Origin: Verrucomicrobiota bacterium
Lineage (GTDB): Bacteria > Verrucomicrobiota > Verrucomicrobiae > Limisphaerales > UBA11358
Length of the DNA stretch: 64,000 bases
Direction: 5' to 3'
Assembly (NCBI GenBank): GCA_014860005.1
Contig: JACZKP010000004.1
Span: 22,248 to 86,247 of the forward strand
A program made the position numbers and the translations under genes. The notes beneath the pieces are model-generated. The model was not told the origin of the DNA and did no database searches. It saw nothing but the letters and a program-made list of their open reading frames with translations. Position 1 is the stretch's first letter, and the number at the start of each line of letters is the position of its first letter. Shown here piece by piece: positions 60,123-64,000 of this stretch.

Positions 60123-60344
60123 ATGATTACGGTTGAAAAAACCACCACCGAGTTGCGGGTAACGATTCCCAATGATGCCGTGCCACCAAAGCGGCTCAAT
60201 GCGCTCCTTGATTGGTTGCGCTTGGAGGAAACCGTGCAACGCAGCCGTCTGACGGAAACTGAAGCCGACCGGATTGCCGACGAAATCAAAGCGGGGTGGT
60301 GGGCGGCAAACAAGGACCGTTTTATCCCGGCCAATGAGCAATGA
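60123..60344 (+). CDS. Antitoxin of a PIN-domain (VapC-like) module
   Basis: The 73-residue acidic/basic protein starts MITVEKTTTELRVTIPNDAV and has a helical C-terminal part with LNALLDWLRLEETVQRSRLT and EIKAGWWAANKDR. I recognise no named DNA-binding fold, but it overlaps a PIN-domain gene by 4 bases, the typical antitoxin-first order. Confidence 0.7.
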   Translation: MITVEKTTTELRVTIPNDAVPPKRLNALLDWLRLEETVQRSRLTETEADRIADEIKAGWWAANKDRFIPANEQ

Positions 60345-60757
60345 ACGCCGAGTGCGTCATCGTTGACGCGAACATCGCGTTCAAATGTTTGATTACGGGC
60401 CGGGGGGATTTGCGGGAGCGGTTTGGCCCCGGTGGCTATCCGCAGTTATTCACACCCAGCTTCTTATTCGTCGAGCTGTTCAAACACAAGGACCGACTCA
60501 TGCGATCCAGCGGTCTGGCGGAAGCGGAACTCCTTTCCGGACTGCACACCTTGCTCAACCAACTGACTTTTGTCCACGAAGCCGATATCCCCGTCGGAAC
60601 TTGGATCGAGGCATACCGGTTGTGTAAAGAGGTGGATGCCAAAGATACTCCCTACGTCGCACTGACACTCCATCTCGCAGGCCACCTTTGGACGGAAGAC
60701 GGGGTGTTAAAAGACGGGTTGCAGTCGCGCGGGTTTGATCGCTTCTTTGTGGCTTAA
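60341..60757 (+). CDS. PIN-domain ribonuclease toxin (VapC-like)
   Basis: The 138-residue protein has the PIN acidic residues: Asp 9 in CVIVDANIAFK, Glu in FLFVELFKHKDRL, Asp in KEVDAKDTPYVALTLHL, and the final Asp in LWTEDGVLKDGL. This matches single-strand RNA-cleaving VapC-type toxins. It follows its antitoxin directly (4-base overlap) and ends 12 bases before sufS. Confidence 0.88.
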   Translation: MNAECVIVDANIAFKCLITGRGDLRERFGPGGYPQLFTPSFLFVELFKHKDRLMRSSGLAEAELLSGLHTLLNQLTFVHEADIPVGTWIEAYRLCKEVDAKDTPYVALTLHLAGHLWTEDGVLKDGLQSRGFDRFFVA

Positions 60758-60769
60758 CGAAAAGACTTA

Positions 60770-62008
60770 ATGAGTGCTAACCCAACAGTTAATTGGTCAA
60801 CGCTTCGCGCCGACTTCCCCATTCTGGACCAACAAGTCCACGGCAAGCCGCTGATTTATTTCGACAACGCCGCCACGTCGCAAAAACCGCGCGCGGTAAT
60901 TCAGGCACTCGTCAATTATTACGAACGTGACAACGCCAACGTCCATCGCGGCATCCATGAATTGAGCATGCGCGCCACCACGGCGTTTGAAGCCGCCCGC
61001 GCCCGCGTCGCCACGTTCATCAACGCCCGTAGCGCCGACGAAATCGTCTGGACGCGCGGCACGACCGAAGCCATCAACCTTGTCGCCAGCACGTGGGGCA
61101 CGAAGCATCTCAAACCCGGCGACGTCATCCTGCTCACTGAAGCGGAGCATCACAGCAACATCGTCCCGTGGCAATTGCTCGCCCAACGTACCGGCGCGAA
61201 GGTCGCGTACATTCCCGTCACGGGCGACGAAGGCACACTTGATCTCTCCAAGCTCGACGCGCTGTTCACGTCGCAAGTGAAGTTGCTCTCGCTCGTTCAC
61301 ATCTCGAACTCGATGGGCGTGGTGAATCCCGTTGCTGACCTGTGCGCCCGCGCGCGCAAGCTCGGCATCGTCACGCTCGTGGACGGCGCGCAAAGTGCCG
61401 GGCATAAACCCGTGAATGTGCAAGCCATTGGCTGCGATTTCTTCGCGTTCAGCGGCCACAAGATTTGCGGCCCGACCGGCATCGGCGTGCTTTACGGGCG
61501 ACAGGAAATCCTGGACAAACTCCCGCCGTATCAGGGCGGCGGCGAAATGATTCTCACCGTCGGCTACGACAAAACGGAATTCAAACCCGCGCCGCACCGT
61601 TTCGAGGCCGGCACGCCGGACATTTCGGGCCCAATCGGTTTACACGCCGCGATGGATTACCTCGACGCCATCGGCCGCGAGAACATCTGGCAACATGACC
61701 AGGCACTCGCCAATTACGCCTACGATCAGCTTGCCGCGTTGAAAGACATCCGTCTCTTCGGTCCGAAAACTGGCCGCGCTGGACTTGTGAGTTTTATGCT
61801 CAAGGACGTTCACGCGCACGACGTCGTCACGCTGGCGGATCAAGGCGGCGTGGCGTTGCGCGGCGGGCATCACTGCACGCAACCGTTGATGCACAAACTC
61901 GGCGTCGAATCCACCGCCCGCGCGAGTTTTTACTTCTATAACACCAAGGATGAGGTGGACCGCTTTGTAGAAGTGGTGAAAGAGATTCAGAAATTCTTTG
62001 CGCAGTGA
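60770..62008 (+). CDS. sufS: Cysteine desulfurase SufS
   Basis: SufS releases sulfur from cysteine for Fe-S assembly, with SufU as acceptor. The 412-residue PLP enzyme has [20 protein letters not shown], the TEAEHHSNIVPWQLLAQRTG motif, VDGAQSAGHKPVNVQAIGCD, the PLP-Lys motif FAFSGHKICGPTGIGVLYGR and the active Cys in GGHHCTQPLM. All key residues are present. It starts 12 bases after the PIN toxin stop, so a fresh promoter or read-through from that module is likely. Confidence 0.97.
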   Translation: MSANPTVNWSTLRADFPILDQQVHGKPLIYFDNAATSQKPRAVIQALVNYYERDNANVHRGIHELSMRATTAFEAARARVATFINARSADEIVWTRGTTEAINLVASTWGTKHLKPGDVILLTEAEHHSNIVPWQLLAQRTGAKVAYIPVTGDEGTLDLSKLDALFTSQVKLLSLVHISNSMGVVNPVADLCARARKLGIVTLVDGAQSAGHKPVNVQAIGCDFFAFSGHKICGPTGIGVLYGRQEILDKLPPYQGGGEMILTVGYDKTEFKPAPHRFEAGTPDISGPIGLHAAMDYLDAIGRENIWQHDQALANYAYDQLAALKDIRLFGPKTGRAGLVSFMLKDVHAHDVVTLADQGGVALRGGHHCTQPLMHKLGVESTARASFYFYNTKDEVDRFVEVVKEIQKFFAQ

Positions 62009-62138
62009 TTCAGCCACTCCCAACCGCGCCAAAGCGGCAGTTAGGGCGCGAAATGGACACGGATGTTACCCAACCGGGAAGCGGTCTCCTGACTAACCGC
62101 TCGGAATCATGGTGAACCCATCATTCTGATCTGCCTGA

Positions 62139-62178
62139 CCCGCCGCCGAATCCTGAAGTTGACGGCGGGCGAATTTTT
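62139..62178 (+). terminator. Possible intrinsic terminator after sufS
   Basis: CCCGCCG (62139-62145) and CGGCGGG (62163-62169) form a 7-base GC stem around a 17-base loop, followed by CGAATTTTT. This fits an intrinsic terminator 130 bases after sufS and before the next gene at 62307. The loop is longer than usual. Confidence 0.5.
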
Positions 62179-62306
62179 CTGAACAGGGATTGAACTGGCA
62201 GGTGCGGTGCGGTTATACATGACGTGCCGATGCGCACAACAGTTCAACGCAGACCGTCCGTGATCGAATGAACATTGGCGGCTTTGCCCTGACCACAACC
62301 TCAACC

Positions 62307-63437
62307 ATGAAACAAGTTCCACTCCTCGCCTTGCTCGTTCTGCTCACCAGTTGCACCACCACGCCGCGCAACAACGCCCCCAGCCGCGACCGCTGGACCC
62401 CCGAACAGGCCAACGCCTGGTACGCCGGCCAGCCCTGGCTGGTTGGCTGCAACTTCAGCCCCAGCACCGCCATCAACCAGCTCGAAATGTGGCAGGCCGA
62501 GACCTGGGATCCCGTCACGATTGATCGCGAACTCGGCTGGGCGGGCGGACTGGGCTTCAACAGTGTGCGAGTTTACTTGCACGATCTCGCCTGGCAGCAG
62601 GACCGGCACGGCTTTCTCAAACGCATGGATCAGTTTTTGGGTATCGCAGACCGGCATGGCATCGGTGTCATGTTCGTGCTGTTTGACGGAGTTTGGGATC
62701 CGTTCGCCCGACCGGGCAAGCAGCGCGAGCCGTATCCGCATCGCCACAATTCCGGCTGGGTGCAAAGTCCCGCGCAGGAAATCCTCAAGAACCCCGCCCG
62801 CCAGGATGAGCTGAAGGAGTATGTGCAGGATGTGATTGGCCGCTTCCGCACGGATCGCCGCGTGCAGGTCTGGGATCTTTACAACGAACCCGACAATCCC
62901 GTGCCCCAATACCGGGACGTGGAATTGAAGAACAAGGCGGAGATGGCCCTGCTGCTTCTGCAAAAGTCCTTCCTCTGGGCGCGCGAAGTGAATCCCACGC
63001 AGCCGCTCACCTCCGGCGTGTGGATTGGCAACTGGCCCGATCCGGACAAGCTTTCGCCGACGGAACGCGTTCAACTCGAGAAATCAGATGTCATTTCATT
63101 CCACTGCTATGGTCCGATTGAAGAGGCGAAGAAATGCGTGGAGCATCTCAAGCGCTACAATCGTCCCCTGCTCTGCACGGAATTCATGGCCCGGCCCCTC
63201 GGCAGCCGCTTTGATCCCGTGCTCGGTTACTTCAAGGAACACAAGGTGGGCGCGTACTGCTGGGGATTTGTGGACGGCAAGACGCAAACCATTTATCCGT
63301 GGGATTCGTGGACCAAACAATACACCGGCGAGCCGGACCCATGGTTCCATGACATTCTCCGTCGTGACGGCACCCCCTACGACGCCGCCGAGGTGGAATA
63401 CATCAAACAACTGACCCGCGCGCCGCAGCGGCGATAG
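62307..63437 (+). CDS. GH5-like glycoside hydrolase lipoprotein
   Basis: From ATG 62307 the product has 376 residues with a signal and lipobox (ALLVLLTSCTTT). The TIM-barrel hydrolase part shows GWAGGLGFNSVRVYLHDLAW, VQVWDLYNEPDNPVPQYRDV with the acid/base Glu in YNEPDNP, and LLCTEFMARPLGSRFDPVLG with a nucleophile Glu in CTEF. These placements agree with clan A glycosidases near GH5 (or GH2-like beta-mannosidase/glucanase). The substrate is unknown. The lipid anchor implies periplasmic or outer-membrane location. Confidence 0.82.
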   Translation: MKQVPLLALLVLLTSCTTTPRNNAPSRDRWTPEQANAWYAGQPWLVGCNFSPSTAINQLEMWQAETWDPVTIDRELGWAGGLGFNSVRVYLHDLAWQQDRHGFLKRMDQFLGIADRHGIGVMFVLFDGVWDPFARPGKQREPYPHRHNSGWVQSPAQEILKNPARQDELKEYVQDVIGRFRTDRRVQVWDLYNEPDNPVPQYRDVELKNKAEMALLLLQKSFLWAREVNPTQPLTSGVWIGNWPDPDKLSPTERVQLEKSDVISFHCYGPIEEAKKCVEHLKRYNRPLLCTEFMARPLGSRFDPVLGYFKEHKVGAYCWGFVDGKTQTIYPWDSWTKQYTGEPDPWFHDILRRDGTPYDAAEVEYIKQLTRAPQRR

Positions 63438-63630
63438 GACTGGCCATTCAGCAGATCTCATTCATTACCCGTTCACGCTCCGCCAAAGGTGACTGTTTAA
63501 AATGCCGTCGGATTCGATTGGGTGAATGAGTTTGCCGCAATGAGCGGCGTCGGAAGCGGGCAGGTACCGGCCAGAAATGGCGCTTGATCCGGCGTTGCCT
63601 GCGTTCGGCCTTATGTGGCATACCAACCGG

Positions 63631-64000
63631 ATGAAAAGTCTGACTGAACACCTGTGGTTTGAAGTGCCAGGCCGTCGCGGCTTCTTGAATATCACTTCCA
63701 CGGTGGAAGACCTCGTACAGCGAAGCAGCGTGCAGGAGGGATTGTGTCTGGTGAACGCCATGCACATCACGGCCAGTGTTTATATCAACGATGCCGAGGC
63801 TGGCTTGCTGCACGATTATGAGGTCTGGCTGGAGAAACTCGCGCCCCACGCACCCACCTCCCAGTATCACCACAACCGCACCGGCGAGGACAATGCCGAC
63901 GCGCACCTGAAGCGCCAGATCATGGGCCGGGAAGTCGTGGTTGCCATTACCAAAGGCCGGCTCGATCTCGGTCCATGGGAGCAGGTTTACTACGGCGAGT
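63631..64000 (+). CDS. YjbQ/UPF0047 family protein (3' end outside window)
   Basis: From ATG 63631 the open frame runs to the window edge (123 codons). It begins [20 protein letters not shown] and has [20 protein letters not shown], the metal/His block [20 protein letters not shown] and [13 protein letters not shown]. These are the UPF0047 landmarks and a closer match to the canonical family than the 37178 paralogue. ATG 63613 (M-W-H-T-N-R) is an alternative start. Its 3' end is outside the window. Confidence 0.9.
   Translation, partial: MKSLTEHLWFEVPGRRGFLNITSTVEDLVQRSSVQEGLCLVNAMHITASVYINDAEAGLLHDYEVWLEKLAPHAPTSQYHHNRTGEDNADAHLKRQIMGREVVVAITKGRLDLGPWEQVYYGE

Overview
This is a GC-rich, densely packed bacterial chromosome segment. 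The gene families suggest a member of the Verrucomicrobiota, probably close to the Pedosphaera/Limisphaera group. The evidence is a complete but divergent flagellar set, DUF1080 and DUF4855 carbohydrate proteins, a GH57/DUF4912 operon, a SUF locus with SufU and SufT, and zinc-ribbon Ser/Thr kinases. This placement is inferred from gene content, because no rRNA or other phylogenetic marker is present.

Bases 1 to about 30,040 are one continuous plus-strand flagellar block. In order it carries fliF (5' end outside the window), fliG, fliH, fliI, fliJ, a MotE-like gene, fliK, flgD, a small FlgD-C-domain paralogue, flgE, fliL, fliM, fliN, fliO, fliP, fliQ, fliR, flhB, flhA, flhF, a small membrane protein, fliA, motA, motB, a small Cys-tail protein, flgF, flgG, flgA, flgH, flgI, a flgJ rod-binding domain, flgN, flgK, flgL, fliW, csrA and fliC. 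These genes encode the MS ring and switch, export gate and ATPase, hook, stator, rod, P and L rings, hook-filament junction and a short flagellin. Four sigma-54-type -24/-12 promoters can be read at the starts of the fliO, small-membrane-protein/fliA/mot, flgF and fliW sub-operons. An apparent CsrA-binding hairpin sits in the flagellin leader. Together with FliA, FliW and CsrA this points to a cascade of sigma-54, then sigma-28, then post-transcriptional control. No che genes, fliD, fliS, flgM, flhG, rpoN or sigma-54 activator are in the window.

Bases 30,040 to 31,040 look like decayed sequence. Bases 31,040 to 49,230 hold mixed metabolic and envelope genes: a minus-strand DUF4912/membrane protein/GH57 operon, a lone receiver-domain protein, an AsmA-like protein, a beta-propeller lactonase, a YjbQ protein, a TerB-like membrane protein, a DUF1080 lipoprotein, a GH42 protein that seems to lack its acid/base glutamate, a DUF721 (DciA-like) protein, a sialidase/DUF4855 fusion, a four-PDZ HtrA protease followed by a degenerate protease-like protein, and a membrane-anchored GNAT-like protein.

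Bases 49,210 to 55,830 hold gcvH-glutaredoxin-lipA (lipoate-linked one-carbon metabolism), a zinc-ribbon Ser/Thr kinase with a glycine-repeat tail, and a minus-strand set resembling phosphonate catabolism (a remnant phosphonatase-like hydrolase, an alcohol dehydrogenase and an OPA-type transporter).

Bases 56,090 to 62,010 form an Fe-S assembly locus, sufD-sufU-sufT-sufS. It is interrupted by a MazF-like and a VapC-like toxin-antitoxin pair, and a second copy of the sufS 5' end lies on the far side of the VapC module. The window ends with a GH5-like lipoprotein and the start of a second YjbQ-family gene, which runs off the right edge.
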